The notes: generated by a model not told the origin, from the sequence alone. A DNA stretch of 39,735 nt from an uncultured Prevotellaceae bacterium (GCA_947302275.1 CAMYUW010000024.1:1-39735), one strand, 5' to 3'; shown: positions 18,315-26,477, counted from the first letter of the stretch. Numbers and translations are program-made.

Positions 18315-19364
18315 ATGAAAGACGTCTATCTTTTCAATCCAGAGCATGACTTGGCATTGGCGCATGGGGCGCACAACTACACTGCGCCGCCATTTGCACG
18401 CCAATTCCGACATGATTTGCGGTTGCTGCCTGCGTGGGTAGCACCCGCGGGTTCCTATATCGCCATCCCAGACGATTGCTCTATTGACGAGGATAGTCGT
18501 TGGCTCCATGACCGTCATCTGGATATAACGCCCATCCACATCAGCAAAGTCGCTGATTTGGGTTCTTGCTGCATCCACCCGTGGGGTTGGGATGCCACGT
18601 TGCGCTACCAGTTGTTGCAAGCGGGCATTTCACCCGATTATCTGCCTACCGATGAGCAATTGGACTGGATTCGTCGCCTGTCTCATCGTCGCACCAGTAT
18701 TGCTGTTCATGAAGCATTGGGAAACGCTTTCTCGCCTTGCCCCGTGGAGTTGACAACTGCTGAAGATGTAGCCGCTTTCATGCATAGCCACCCTGGCTGT
18801 TACTTGAAAATGCCGTGGTCGGGTAGTGGTAAGGGCATCTACCGCGTTATTGACCCGACAGGTGACAACCATGTGCCCCGCTGGATTGAAGGCGCCCTGC
18901 ACCGTCAAGGCTCGCTGTTGTGTGAGGTGGGATTGGATAGAGTACAGGATTTTGCCATTGAATGTATGTGCCGTGATGGCCATACGATGTTAATGGGCTA
19001 TTCGGTCTTTGACAGCGACTTCCATAGCCAGTTTGGCTCGGGTAGGGTAGCCCCGATGGAGGCATTACACGAGATGCTGCTGGGTATGTATCCCGATCTT
19101 GATCCAGTGATCGGTCAAGTACTTATGGCCATCGATGATCTTATAGCACCTCACTATAATGGATATTTAGGCATCGATATGATGCTTTATTGGGATAAAA
19201 ACGGCAGAATCGCCTTAAATCCATGTGTGGAGGTCAACCTGCGCATGACCATGGGTATGGTCACAGCCGCCATGGGCAGCCGTCATGGTCTGCAAGGCAG
19301 TTTCACGATTGTGGCCAGTGGATCGGGCTATGACGTGAAGCTGCAACAAAATCAGTTAAAATAG
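18315..19364 (+). CDS. ATP-grasp-like protein of unknown substrate
   Basis: I do not recognise a named family; it is a 349-residue cytoplasmic protein. The N-terminus MKDVYLFNPEHDLALAHGAHNYTAP is distinctive. The C-terminal half resembles an ATP-grasp ligase: LKMPWSGSGKGIYRV (165-178) looks like the nucleotide-binding Lys plus glycine-rich loop, LLCEVGLDRVQDFAIE like the strand carrying the adenine-contacting acidic residue, and GYLGIDMMLY followed by LNPCVEVNLRMTMG (Glu306, Asn308, Arg310) like the metal-binding E-x-N-x-R end of the fold. ATP-grasp enzymes join a carboxylate to an amine, thiol or similar group, but the partner here is unknown. The gene stands alone: divergent from the S41 gene and convergent with the VanY gene, with the two stops one base apart. 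Confidence 0.7.
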   Translation: MKDVYLFNPEHDLALAHGAHNYTAPPFARQFRHDLRLLPAWVAPAGSYIAIPDDCSIDEDSRWLHDRHLDITPIHISKVADLGSCCIHPWGWDATLRYQLLQAGISPDYLPTDEQLDWIRRLSHRRTSIAVHEALGNAFSPCPVELTTAEDVAAFMHSHPGCYLKMPWSGSGKGIYRVIDPTGDNHVPRWIEGALHRQGSLLCEVGLDRVQDFAIECMCRDGHTMLMGYSVFDSDFHSQFGSGRVAPMEALHEMLLGMYPDLDPVIGQVLMAIDDLIAPHYNGYLGIDMMLYWDKNGRIALNPCVEVNLRMTMGMVTAAMGSRHGLQGSFTIVASGSGYDVKLQQNQLK

Positions 19365-19365
19365 T

Positions 19366-20352
19366 TTAGCGACTTTGTGCCTTAGCGTGAAGGCCTTTGT
19401 TGTCGATGTAGTAGGCGTAATACTCGTCAAAGGTAATGTCCTCCTCGTGGATGCGTTTGGCCACTTTCTTGCCTACGTAGCGAAGATGCCACGGCTCGTA
19501 GGCAAAACCAAAGATATGGGACTGTCTCTCGGGGTAACGCAGAATGAAGCCATATTCATGGCAATGCTCCCGCATCCACACGCCTTCCTCAGACTTATCA
19601 AAAGGCCATCTCATGGGATGCTGTCGTGAAGTGACGTCAATGGCGAAACCCGTCTGGTGCTCGCTGCTTCCTGCTCGAGCGGCATATCCTTTTGGGTTGC
19701 GCTTGTAGGTTCCTATTTGGTCCTCATAAGAACGGTAGGCCGAGTTGACCATCAATTGAGCATCGGTCTGTTCCTTGCATGCCTCCTGCAAGGCCATGAA
19801 AGCATCAACCACAACACGTTGAGCCTTTTGTTCTTCATAGCAGTAACTCTTGCTGAACGTTGCCAGGCTGTCTGGCTTGTAGTTCTCATCCAGATAATGA
19901 CGGCCATTGACCAGCATCAGTTGGCCTTTACTGGTGTCGCAGGGAACGGCACTTGTTTCTCGGTCCTGGTCAACCCCAATGTTGACGAATGCTATAATAT
20001 TGCTGAGCGGTGCTCCCGTCGTATCTTTCTTGTGGTAGGCGAGGTAGCGGCTAAAATTGTCGGCTATGAAATAGCGGGCATGAATAACGGGGATGGCTAT
20101 CGTGTCGTGTTCCTGGTGGGCGATGAGCGTATCGGCCTGCGCGTCACTCAGTACGGCAACTAGGGCACGAGCTTCCTCAATGGGGTAGCCCAACTTGTAA
20201 ATCTTACACTCGTTACTGAAATTATAGACGATGCCTTGGCAACTCTTGACCATCACCAGCAGCACAAATAATGCTGCGGCTGCGCAAGGCAATGACAGCC
20301 AGCTGTTGTCACGGGATGACCATTGCTTAATGTGCTGCAGGATAGTTTTCAT
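19366..20352 (-). CDS. M15B (VanY-type) D-alanyl-D-alanine carboxypeptidase, membrane-anchored
   Basis: Zinc peptidase that trims D-Ala from peptidoglycan stem peptides, 328 residues. An N-terminal membrane anchor is visible at about 20-37 (LPCAAAALFVLLVMVK). The catalytic domain begins at NSAYRSYEDQIGTYKRNPKGYAARAGSSEHQTGFAIDV, giving metal ligands His232 and Asp239, and ends with FAYEPWHLRYVG, giving the catalytic Glu286 and metal ligand His289. The large segment between the anchor and the catalytic domain (about 60-195) is longer than in minimal VanY proteins and unassigned. It lies six bases downstream of msrA, so the two form an operon. Confidence 0.9.
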   Translation of the reverse strand: MKTILQHIKQWSSRDNSWLSLPCAAAALFVLLVMVKSCQGIVYNFSNECKIYKLGYPIEEARALVAVLSDAQADTLIAHQEHDTIAIPVIHARYFIADNFSRYLAYHKKDTTGAPLSNIIAFVNIGVDQDRETSAVPCDTSKGQLMLVNGRHYLDENYKPDSLATFSKSYCYEEQKAQRVVVDAFMALQEACKEQTDAQLMVNSAYRSYEDQIGTYKRNPKGYAARAGSSEHQTGFAIDVTSRQHPMRWPFDKSEEGVWMREHCHEYGFILRYPERQSHIFGFAYEPWHLRYVGKKVAKRIHEEDITFDEYYAYYIDNKGLHAKAQSR

Positions 20353-20358
20353 GAGCGC

Positions 20359-20862
20359 TTAACGGTTAGCGCGCTTGGCCATTTCAAACAGTTCCAGCGG
20401 CAGGTGGCAATATCCATCGGGATTCTTGTCCAAGTAGTCCTGATGGTATTCTTCGGCACCATAGAAATTCTTGAGCGGCAGCAACTCCACTGCGAGACGT
20501 AACTTTACCTCGGCTTGCACACGGTCATACACTTTTTTCAATGTCGGTACGTCGGCTTCATCGGTATAGTAGATACCCGTGCGATACTGTGTACCCTTGT
20601 CGTGCCCCTGCTGGTTGACACTTGTCGGGTCGATGGCTTTAAAGTACATCTCGGTCAGAAATTCGAGTGAAATCACATCGGGGTCATAAACGATGCGGAC
20701 AGTCTCGGCAAAACCTGTCTTATCGGTGCAAACGTCCTGATAGGTCGGATTTTCGGTGTGGCCATTGGCATAACCCACCTCGGTCTCAACTACTCCTCTC
20801 ACCAATTTGAAGTAATGTTCTGTTCCCCAGAAACAACCTCCAGCAAAAAAAATCTCTTTCAT
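20359..20862 (-). CDS. msrA: Peptide-methionine (S)-S-oxide reductase MsrA
   Basis: Repairs methionine-S-sulfoxide in proteins. The 167-residue protein begins MKEIFFAGGCFWGTEHYF, with the catalytic Cys10 in the GGCFWG signature; the downstream YANGHTENPTYQDVCTDKTGFAETVRIVYDP and GTQYRTGIYY blocks are standard. No signal peptide, so cytoplasmic, and no MsrB fusion. It shares a transcript with the VanY-type gene. The promoter lies 23 bases upstream of its start, back to back with the promoter of the DUF2520 operon. Confidence 0.97.
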   Translation of the reverse strand: MKEIFFAGGCFWGTEHYFKLVRGVVETEVGYANGHTENPTYQDVCTDKTGFAETVRIVYDPDVISLEFLTEMYFKAIDPTSVNQQGHDKGTQYRTGIYYTDEADVPTLKKVYDRVQAEVKLRLAVELLPLKNFYGAEEYHQDYLDKNPDGYCHLPLELFEMAKRANR

Positions 20863-20885
20863 AATGCTATACTTGAAATGATTGG

Positions 20886-20916
20886 CAAAGATAATTCAAC
20901 GCTTTGGCTTGTACAA
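20886..20916 (-). promoter_or_regulatory. Promoter of msrA-vanY
   Basis: On the minus strand TATCTTTG (20893-20886) is preceded after 20 bases by TTG (20916-20914). This is a standard Bacteroidetes arrangement. Confidence 0.6.
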
Positions 20917-20935
20917 GTAAATTGCTTAAACTTTC

Positions 20936-20966
20936 TTGCCTAATTCGAGTCTTAAATGTACCTTTG
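20936..20966 (+). promoter_or_regulatory. Promoter of the DUF2520-maf operon
   Basis: TTG at 20936-20938, 20 bases of spacer, then TACCTTTG at 20959-20966. The ATG at 20987 follows 20 bases later. It is divergent from the msrA promoter, with 19 bases between the two elements. Confidence 0.65.
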
Positions 20967-20986
20967 CATACGATTAAAGCAAGTTG

Positions 20987-21766
20987 ATGAAGCGAGTGGT
21001 AATTATCGGTTCCGGTAACGTGGCGACCAGCCTGGCACATGGTTTGGCCGCATGTTGTGAGGTGGCTCAGATTTATAGCCGCCGTTTGGCGCATGCCCGT
21101 GAACTGGCCGCTGCCATCGGCTGTGAGAATGCGACAGATGATCTGCAAACGCTTATATCCGATGCTGATGTTTACATCATCGCCGTCCGCGATGATGCCA
21201 TTGCCGAGGTCATCAACGGCACGACGGATAACGGTGCCCTTTGGGTTCATACGTCGGGCAGCAAGCCGATAGATCTGTTTGCCGGGCAGCGTTCCCGATA
21301 TGGTGTGTTCTGGCCCATGCAGTCTTTCTCGCGGGAGATGGTTGTGCCTCTTGATGATGTCCATTTTTTTGCTGAAGCCAACAACGATAGCGCGCTGGCC
21401 GATCTGTTGTCTTTGGGCCACCTGATTTCACGTCACGTCATGGAAGCCGACAGTGAAAAGCGCTTACGTCTGCACATCGCTTCGGTCTTCTCTTGCAATT
21501 TTGCAAACCACATGTGGACTCTTGCCGATGAGGTCTTGAATGAAGCAGGGCTTCCTTTTGACGCGATGCTACCGCTCATCCGCACAACCATCGAGAAGTT
21601 GAACCATCTGTCGCCTGCCCATTCCCAGACGGGGCCCGCTGTGCGCCATGATACCCAAGTCGTCAGCAACCATTTGTCAATCCTCGATGGCGACAAGCGA
21701 GAACTGTACCGCTTGCTTTCACAATCGATAATGAAACGTAATCCGCTTAACGATCATGTTGAGTAA
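20987..21766 (+). CDS. Rossmann-like and DUF2520 domain protein
   Basis: Predicted NAD(P)-binding protein of unknown substrate, 259 residues. The N-terminus MKRVVIIGSGNVATSLAHGL is a dinucleotide-binding loop (GSGNVA), and the Rossmann part runs to about residue 130. The rest, from HFFAEANNDSALADLLSLGHLISRHV to the end, is the helical DUF2520 dehydrogenase-like domain (SVFSCNFANHMWTLADEVLNEAGLPFDAMLPLIRTTIEKL; TGPAVRHD). The start at the ATG 20987 is preferred over an in-frame TTG three bases earlier. It overlaps maf by 11 bases. In other Bacteroidetes this gene and maf usually flank a KdsC-type phosphatase gene, which is absent here. Confidence 0.88.
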   Translation: MKRVVIIGSGNVATSLAHGLAACCEVAQIYSRRLAHARELAAAIGCENATDDLQTLISDADVYIIAVRDDAIAEVINGTTDNGALWVHTSGSKPIDLFAGQRSRYGVFWPMQSFSREMVVPLDDVHFFAEANNDSALADLLSLGHLISRHVMEADSEKRLRLHIASVFSCNFANHMWTLADEVLNEAGLPFDAMLPLIRTTIEKLNHLSPAHSQTGPAVRHDTQVVSNHLSILDGDKRELYRLLSQSIMKRNPLNDHVE

Positions 21767-22331
21767 TTTAGATAAATATGACATTGTATTAGGCAGCAAT
21801 TCCCCTAGGCGTCGAGAGCTGCTCAATGATATGGGTGTGAAATTCCGTGTCGAAGCCATCAAGGGCATTGATGAAACTTATCCCGACAACTTGCCTGTTG
21901 AGGAGATTCCTGTATATCTTGCTCGAATAAAGGCCGAAGGACACGCATTGCAGCCCAATGAATTACTGATTACCGCCGACACGATTGTGGTGCTGGACGA
22001 ATCGGTGTTGGGCAAGCCCATAAGCGAGGTCGATGCCCATCGCATGTTGCGGGCTTTGTCCGGTCGGGCACATAGGGTCATCAGCGGCGTGTGCGTCACT
22101 ACCGAGAACCGTACCGAGTCATTTGCCGATACAAGCATTGTTCACTTTGCAGAACTCACTGATGATGAAATTGACTACTATATCAAGCACTATCGACCGC
22201 TGGACAAGGCAGGTGCATACGGTATTCAGGAATGGATTGGAAATATCGGCATTTCGGGCATCAATGGCGATTTCTATAATGTGATGGGTTTGCCCACCCG
22301 TAAATTATACCAATTGTTGAAGACATTCTAA
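21756..22331 (+). CDS. maf: Maf family nucleotide pyrophosphatase
   Basis: Hydrolyses non-canonical or modified nucleoside triphosphates to monophosphates (house-cleaning, and linked to septum formation). The 191 residues carry the Maf signature LGSNSPRRRELL near residue 12, followed by ADTIVVLDESVLGKPISEVDAHRMLRALSGRAHRVISGVCV and the closing DKAGAYGIQEWIGNIGISGINGDFYNVMGLPTRKLYQLL. The length is normal. Its ATG lies inside the end of the DUF2520 gene (11-base overlap), implying coupled translation. Confidence 0.95.
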   Translation: MLSNLDKYDIVLGSNSPRRRELLNDMGVKFRVEAIKGIDETYPDNLPVEEIPVYLARIKAEGHALQPNELLITADTIVVLDESVLGKPISEVDAHRMLRALSGRAHRVISGVCVTTENRTESFADTSIVHFAELTDDEIDYYIKHYRPLDKAGAYGIQEWIGNIGISGINGDFYNVMGLPTRKLYQLLKTF

Positions 22332-22344
22332 AAATAGAAATGAT

Positions 22345-23007
22345 ATGAAGAACATTTTGAGATATCTGATTTTGTTGACTGTCGCAGTATGTTCACTGCA
22401 AAGCCAGGCAGTTCCATCTGCAAAGTTAGATACGGTTTATTTCTATAAGTCGTGGGAGCAGATGCTCAACTTGCAACCGACTGCCTACATCGTTAATCCC
22501 ATTACATGGTTTATAACTCCTTATGAAATGGTGGTTGAAACCGGCGATGAAGGAACCAATGATATGATTAAGGAGAATTATATGGCATTGTCAATAGGCG
22601 ACAGTATTTGGCTTATTAACAGTGAGTATCTGAGAAAGAATTTCAAGGGTGTCTCCAAGAACATCAGTGAATATGCCCCTGTGTTTTTTAACGATAAGGT
22701 CGCATATGTCACCGCTCCAGGTCCTTTAGGTGTTAAGGACCTTCTGTTTGGAACTGAATCTGATGGGGTCACTTATTATGGCGATGTTGCATTTTACTAT
22801 ATTGATTTCAAGAACCACAGGGTGGAACGTGTGACCCACAGCTACCTAAGCGAACTTCTTGAGGACTATCATGACTTGCAGATGCGTTACGAGGGAATGA
22901 AGAATAATAAGGATAAACGCATCATTGAAGATTATTTCTACAAGTATATTGATCGTGCCACAGATGACATCATGCGTCCTTTTATTGTTGATCTGGTGGA
23001 GAACTGA
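22345..23007 (+). CDS. Secreted protein of unknown function
   Basis: I do not recognise this 220-residue protein. It has a signal peptide (about 1-22, ending SLQSQA). The mature part is rich in Tyr, Asp and Ile and contains a lysine-rich helical stretch near the C-terminus (RYEGMKNNKDKRIIEDYFYKYIDRATDDIM). No metal-binding or catalytic motif is evident; repeated phrases such as GDSIWLINSEYLRKNFKG and GDVAFYYIDFKNHRVERVTHSYLSELL suggest a beta-sheet core. It lies 13 bases after maf and 19 bases before the ABC-transporter binding protein, so it belongs to the same transcript. No membrane segment follows the signal peptide. Confidence 0.75.
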   Translation: MKNILRYLILLTVAVCSLQSQAVPSAKLDTVYFYKSWEQMLNLQPTAYIVNPITWFITPYEMVVETGDEGTNDMIKENYMALSIGDSIWLINSEYLRKNFKGVSKNISEYAPVFFNDKVAYVTAPGPLGVKDLLFGTESDGVTYYGDVAFYYIDFKNHRVERVTHSYLSELLEDYHDLQMRYEGMKNNKDKRIIEDYFYKYIDRATDDIMRPFIVDLVEN

Positions 23008-23026
23008 TGTGGATAAAGCATAAGGC

Positions 23027-24145
23027 ATGAAAAGAATACTGTTGTTTGCTGTTCTTCCTGCATTACTGCTGTTGACCTCTTGTTTCAAGAGTGGGCAGAA
23101 CGAGGGTAGTGTTTTGGGTGTCCAAGACACGGTGATAACCGCAGCCAAGTTGCTCTCGATGCAGCGTAACGCCGATTACACGCTTGTCATCGTGGGTGAT
23201 CCGTGGAAGGGTGGGGAATTGCACCGTTATGTGTTGGTTCCTAATGATGTCGATTTGCCCGAGAATCTGCCTGAAGGCACAATTGTGCGCACTCCGATTA
23301 CCAATGCTCTGGTTTATTCCTCGGTTCACACGAGCCTCATGGCTGAGCTGGGCGCTCTTGATGCCGTACGAGGTGTGGTGGATAAGCAGTATTTCAATGA
23401 CTCGGTCATCACAGCCGGTGTGGCTTCGGGTAGGATTGCCGACTGCGGCAATTCAATGAACCCCACAGTGGAAAAGGTTATCGACATGCAGCCCGACGCC
23501 ATTCTGCTCTCTCCCTATCAGGATGCCAGTTACGGGCAAATCGCAAAACTGGATATCCCCATTATCGAGTGTGCGGACTATCTGGAGTATGATCCGCTGG
23601 GACGGGCTGAGTGGATGAGATTCTATGGCGAGTTGGTAGGCAAGCGCGCCCAGGCCGACAGCCTTTACGATGCAGTTGTCGCAGCCTATATAGACACTAA
23701 GCGCAAAGCCTCGGGTGCTGCCACCCATCCAACTGTGGTGACAGAAATGGTCATCAACGGCATCTGGAACGTACCGGGCGGCCAGAGTTATATGGCGCGC
23801 ATCCTGAATGACGCGGGCGGCCGATATCTATGGGCCGATGACAAGAATACAGGTTCGCTCGCACTGGACTTTAACCAGGTTTTGGCCGTGGCTCAGAATG
23901 CCGATTACTGGTTCATCAAGTGGACAGGTATCACTACCCTCAAGGATCTTCAGGGAGCCTATGAGTTGAATAAGGAGATGGCTGCATTCCAGAACAAGCG
24001 TGTTTATGTTTGCGACACAGATAAGACCCGCTTCTTTGACCGCGTCCCGTTCCATCCCGAGGTCTTGCTGCGTGAGTTCGCCGCCATCCTGCATCCTGAA
24101 TTATTCCCCGACTATCAAAACCAGATGTATTACCATATTGACTGA
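23027..24145 (+). CDS. ABC transporter substrate-binding lipoprotein (iron/cobalamin type)
   Basis: Binds a metal chelate such as ferric siderophore, haem or cobalamin and delivers it to the permease. The 372 residues begin with a lipoprotein signal MKRILLFAVLPALLLLTSC (Cys19). The two-lobed PF01497-type fold is indicated by IVRTPITNALVYSSVHTSLMAELGALDAVRGVVDKQYF, VEKVIDMQPDAILLSPYQDASYGQIAKLDIPIIECADYLEYDPLGRAEWMRFYGEL, and the C-terminal segment with GITTLKDLQGAYELNKEMAAFQNKRVYVCD. It is followed seven bases later by the permease and then the ATPase. The exact substrate cannot be read from the sequence. Confidence 0.93.
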   Translation: MKRILLFAVLPALLLLTSCFKSGQNEGSVLGVQDTVITAAKLLSMQRNADYTLVIVGDPWKGGELHRYVLVPNDVDLPENLPEGTIVRTPITNALVYSSVHTSLMAELGALDAVRGVVDKQYFNDSVITAGVASGRIADCGNSMNPTVEKVIDMQPDAILLSPYQDASYGQIAKLDIPIIECADYLEYDPLGRAEWMRFYGELVGKRAQADSLYDAVVAAYIDTKRKASGAATHPTVVTEMVINGIWNVPGGQSYMARILNDAGGRYLWADDKNTGSLALDFNQVLAVAQNADYWFIKWTGITTLKDLQGAYELNKEMAAFQNKRVYVCDTDKTRFFDRVPFHPEVLLREFAAILHPELFPDYQNQMYYHID

Positions 24146-24152
24146 TTCCCCG

Positions 24153-25187
24153 ATGACATATCGCCGTTATGTGGTCACGCTCATTGCCTTGACGCTGTTG
24201 CTGGTGCTGCTGGCGCTGGCGTGTCTCGTGTTTGGCTCAGTGGACATCCCCGTGGGCGATATTGTTGACATAGTCATGGGCAAGGGTAGTGTGAACAAGG
24301 CATGGGAAATCATTGTTCTGCAGTCGCGCATTCCCATGATTGCCACTGCGGCCCTGGCTGGCGCTGCACTATCAATCTCGGGTCTGTTGCTGCAGACGAC
24401 TTTCAATAACCCGCTGGCAGGACCTTCGATACTTGGCGTTTCCTCAGGCGCAGGCTTGGGTGTCGCCATTGTCATTCTGGCCTTGGGCGGCTCTCTGGGC
24501 GGTCTGTTGGGTGAAAACGTGGGTAGTTACATGGCTATTCTCTTGGGAGCTCTGATGGGTGCAGGTGTTGTGCTGGTGGTCCTCATCGCATTCTCAGCGA
24601 TAGTCCGCAGTAACACGATGTTGCTCATTATCGGTATCCTTGTGAGTTACCTGACTTCTAGCGTGGTGCAATTACTCAATTCGGTGGCGACCGAGGAGGG
24701 TGTCCACAACTATGTCTCGTGGGGTTTTGGTAACTTCTCAGGAGTGAGTGTGACACAGATGCCTGTCTATGCTGGAGTCATTATCGTTGCGCTCATTGGT
24801 TCTGCCCTTATGGTCAAGCCCTTGAATGCACTGCTGCTGGGCACACGTTATGCTCAAAACCTGGGTATTAATGTAGCTCGAACCCGCAATATTCTATTGT
24901 TGATTACTGGCATACTGACGGCCGTGGTGACGGCTTTCTGCGGTCCAATCGGCTTCATCGGCCTGGTGGTGCCCCACATTGCCCGCATGTCGTTAGGCAC
25001 AAGCAATCATAGCCGTTTAGTGCCTGCCACAATTCTGGCGGGTGCCGATATTGCCTTACTGTGTGCCCTGGTTAGTGTGTGCAATCCTCACGGCATTATC
25101 CCGATCAATGCCATCACGCCCATCATCGGTGTGCCTATCATCCTGTATATCATTATTAATCGACGTCGCATACAATATTTTACCTGA
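24153..25187 (+). CDS. FecCD-family ABC transporter permease
   Basis: Inner-membrane permease of the iron/cobalamin importer, 344 residues. The ATG at 24153 gives MTYRRYVVTLIALTLLLVLLALACLVFG, with the first membrane segment immediately; a GTG start at 24000 would overlap the preceding gene by about 145 bases and is rejected. Characteristic blocks are RIPMIATAALAGAALSISGLLLQTTFNNPLAGPSILGVSSGAGLG and FCGPIGFIGLVVPHIARM, both standard for the FecCD family (BtuC/FhuB-like, about ten membrane helices). The stop overlaps the start of the ATPase gene by one base. Confidence 0.95.
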   Translation: MTYRRYVVTLIALTLLLVLLALACLVFGSVDIPVGDIVDIVMGKGSVNKAWEIIVLQSRIPMIATAALAGAALSISGLLLQTTFNNPLAGPSILGVSSGAGLGVAIVILALGGSLGGLLGENVGSYMAILLGALMGAGVVLVVLIAFSAIVRSNTMLLIIGILVSYLTSSVVQLLNSVATEEGVHNYVSWGFGNFSGVSVTQMPVYAGVIIVALIGSALMVKPLNALLLGTRYAQNLGINVARTRNILLLITGILTAVVTAFCGPIGFIGLVVPHIARMSLGTSNHSRLVPATILAGADIALLCALVSVCNPHGIIPINAITPIIGVPIILYIIINRRRIQYFT

Positions 25188-25972
25188 TGAATCCTCATAA
25201 ACCCATATTTACGACCCATGACCTTGCAGTGGGCTACCGCAAGGGGAAGAACACGGTGACTCTGCTCAGAGGGCTTAACCTTGTGTTAGAGAAAGGCAAA
25301 CTGGTTGCTCTGTTGGGACAGAATGGAGCCGGAAAATCGACACTGCTGCGTGCCCTAACCAGTGACGAGCCGCCGTTGAATGGTTCCATCGAGGTGGACG
25401 GCAAGAACCTGATGGACCTGAGCCAGAAGGACCGTTCACGGCTCATAGGTCTGGTATCGACCGAGCGCATCCAGGCAGGTGCACTCACGGTTACAGAGCT
25501 GGTGGGCCTTGGACGTCAACCCCACACGGGATTCTTGGGGAGACTTGATGATGAGGATCGTGAAATCATCCGTCAATCGATGGCCGATGCCGGTATCATT
25601 GGTAAAGCCGATGATTATGTGGCATCATTGAGCGACGGTGAGCGTCAGAAGGCCATGATTGCCCGTGCACTGGCACAGCAGACCCCCATCATTATTTTGG
25701 ATGAACCTACGGCTTTCCTGGATGTGGCTAGCCGCATCGAAACGATGCGCCTGTTACAGACTCTAGCCCATGACCGTGGCAAGGCAGTGTTGCTCTCAAG
25801 CCATGACATTTCGCAGTCCTTGATGCTGGCCGACGAGTTGTGGTTGATCACTACCGACCGCCAGGTAATCACTGGAACAACTACAGAATTGGTAGCCGAT
25901 GGGGCTATGAACCGCCTCTTCACGAACAAGTCGATACACTTTAATAATCAGATACTTGACTATTCCTTCTAG
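25187..25972 (+). CDS. ABC transporter ATP-binding protein (FecE/BtuD type)
   Basis: Energises the FecCD permease. The 261 residues include Walker A GQNGAGKST (44-52), the signature LSDGERQKAMIARAL, Walker B IIILDEPTAFLD and the switch-histidine segment LLSSHDISQSL. The ATG shares its first base with the permease's stop codon. The three transporter genes have no adjacent TonB receptor or siderophore gene. No terminator hairpin is obvious after the stop, but a new promoter follows within 25 bases. Confidence 0.95.
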   Translation: MNPHKPIFTTHDLAVGYRKGKNTVTLLRGLNLVLEKGKLVALLGQNGAGKSTLLRALTSDEPPLNGSIEVDGKNLMDLSQKDRSRLIGLVSTERIQAGALTVTELVGLGRQPHTGFLGRLDDEDREIIRQSMADAGIIGKADDYVASLSDGERQKAMIARALAQQTPIIILDEPTAFLDVASRIETMRLLQTLAHDRGKAVLLSSHDISQSLMLADELWLITTDRQVITGTTTELVADGAMNRLFTNKSIHFNNQILDYSF

Positions 25973-25991
25973 TCATTTTATGGCCTGAAAA

Positions 25992-26023
25992 TTTGGTCAA
26001 TTCAATTGTTTTGCATACCTTTG
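25992..26023 (+). promoter_or_regulatory. Promoter of the small double-psi-barrel gene
   Basis: TTTG at 25992-25995, 20 bases, then TACCTTTG at 26016-26023: a perfect consensus. The ATG follows 26 bases later at 26050. Confidence 0.75.
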
Positions 26024-26049
26024 CCCTGCAAACCAATTACTAACAACTT

Positions 26050-26436
26050 ATGCTAAGACGATTTTTTTTAGCGCTTGCTGTTGTGATTGCTGTGTCTGCC
26101 GTGGGGCAGGATTTTAAATTGCATGCCACCAAATATCACCCTGGACAGGGTGGTGCTGGTTGGGTAACAGCAAGCGGAGACCGAATCAATTATGATAAGT
26201 TGAAAAACTATCAGATTCGATGGGTCGCTCTCTCGCATGACATGTTCAAGCAACATGGCTTCAAAATGGGCGACGTGATTATTGTGGAGAGTGAGTCCAC
26301 CCCGTCTATCAATGGCGAGTGGGTGGTAAAGGACAAGATGGGTCCGCGTCTGCGCAAACGCATCGACTTCCTCACTCCGCGAGGTGACAAGTACAACTTC
26401 CGTAATGGATCTGTCACCATCAGAAAGAAACAGTGA
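26050..26436 (+). CDS. Small secreted protein with 3D/RlpA-like double-psi beta-barrel features
   Basis: 128 residues with a signal peptide (about 1-19, ending AVGQ). The mature part has features of the small 3D or RlpA-like double-psi barrel used in murein-active proteins: GAGWVTASGDRINYDKLKN, then IRWVALSHDMFKQHGFKMGDVIIVES, then EWVVKDKMGPRLRKRIDFL, which places Asp residues at the positions of the three conserved Asp of the 3D domain (ALSHD, KDKMG, RID). The family often binds or cleaves peptidoglycan, but no activity can be assigned. It stands alone, between a promoter and a bidirectional terminator. Confidence 0.7.
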   Translation: MLRRFFLALAVVIAVSAVGQDFKLHATKYHPGQGGAGWVTASGDRINYDKLKNYQIRWVALSHDMFKQHGFKMGDVIIVESESTPSINGEWVVKDKMGPRLRKRIDFLTPRGDKYNFRNGSVTIRKKQ

Positions 26437-26477
26437 CAAAAACAAGAATCCATCAGTGATTCTTCCGTTAAAAGAAA

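Noticed and set aside
19364..19366. Possible read-through fusion where the ATP-grasp-like and VanY genes meet
   Set aside because: The genes are convergent with their stops one base apart; it is tight packing, not a fusion.
24000..24152. Extended N-terminus of the FecCD permease from a GTG at 24000
   Set aside because: It overlaps the substrate-binding gene over about 145 bases and adds a non-membrane segment; the ATG at 24153 fits the family.
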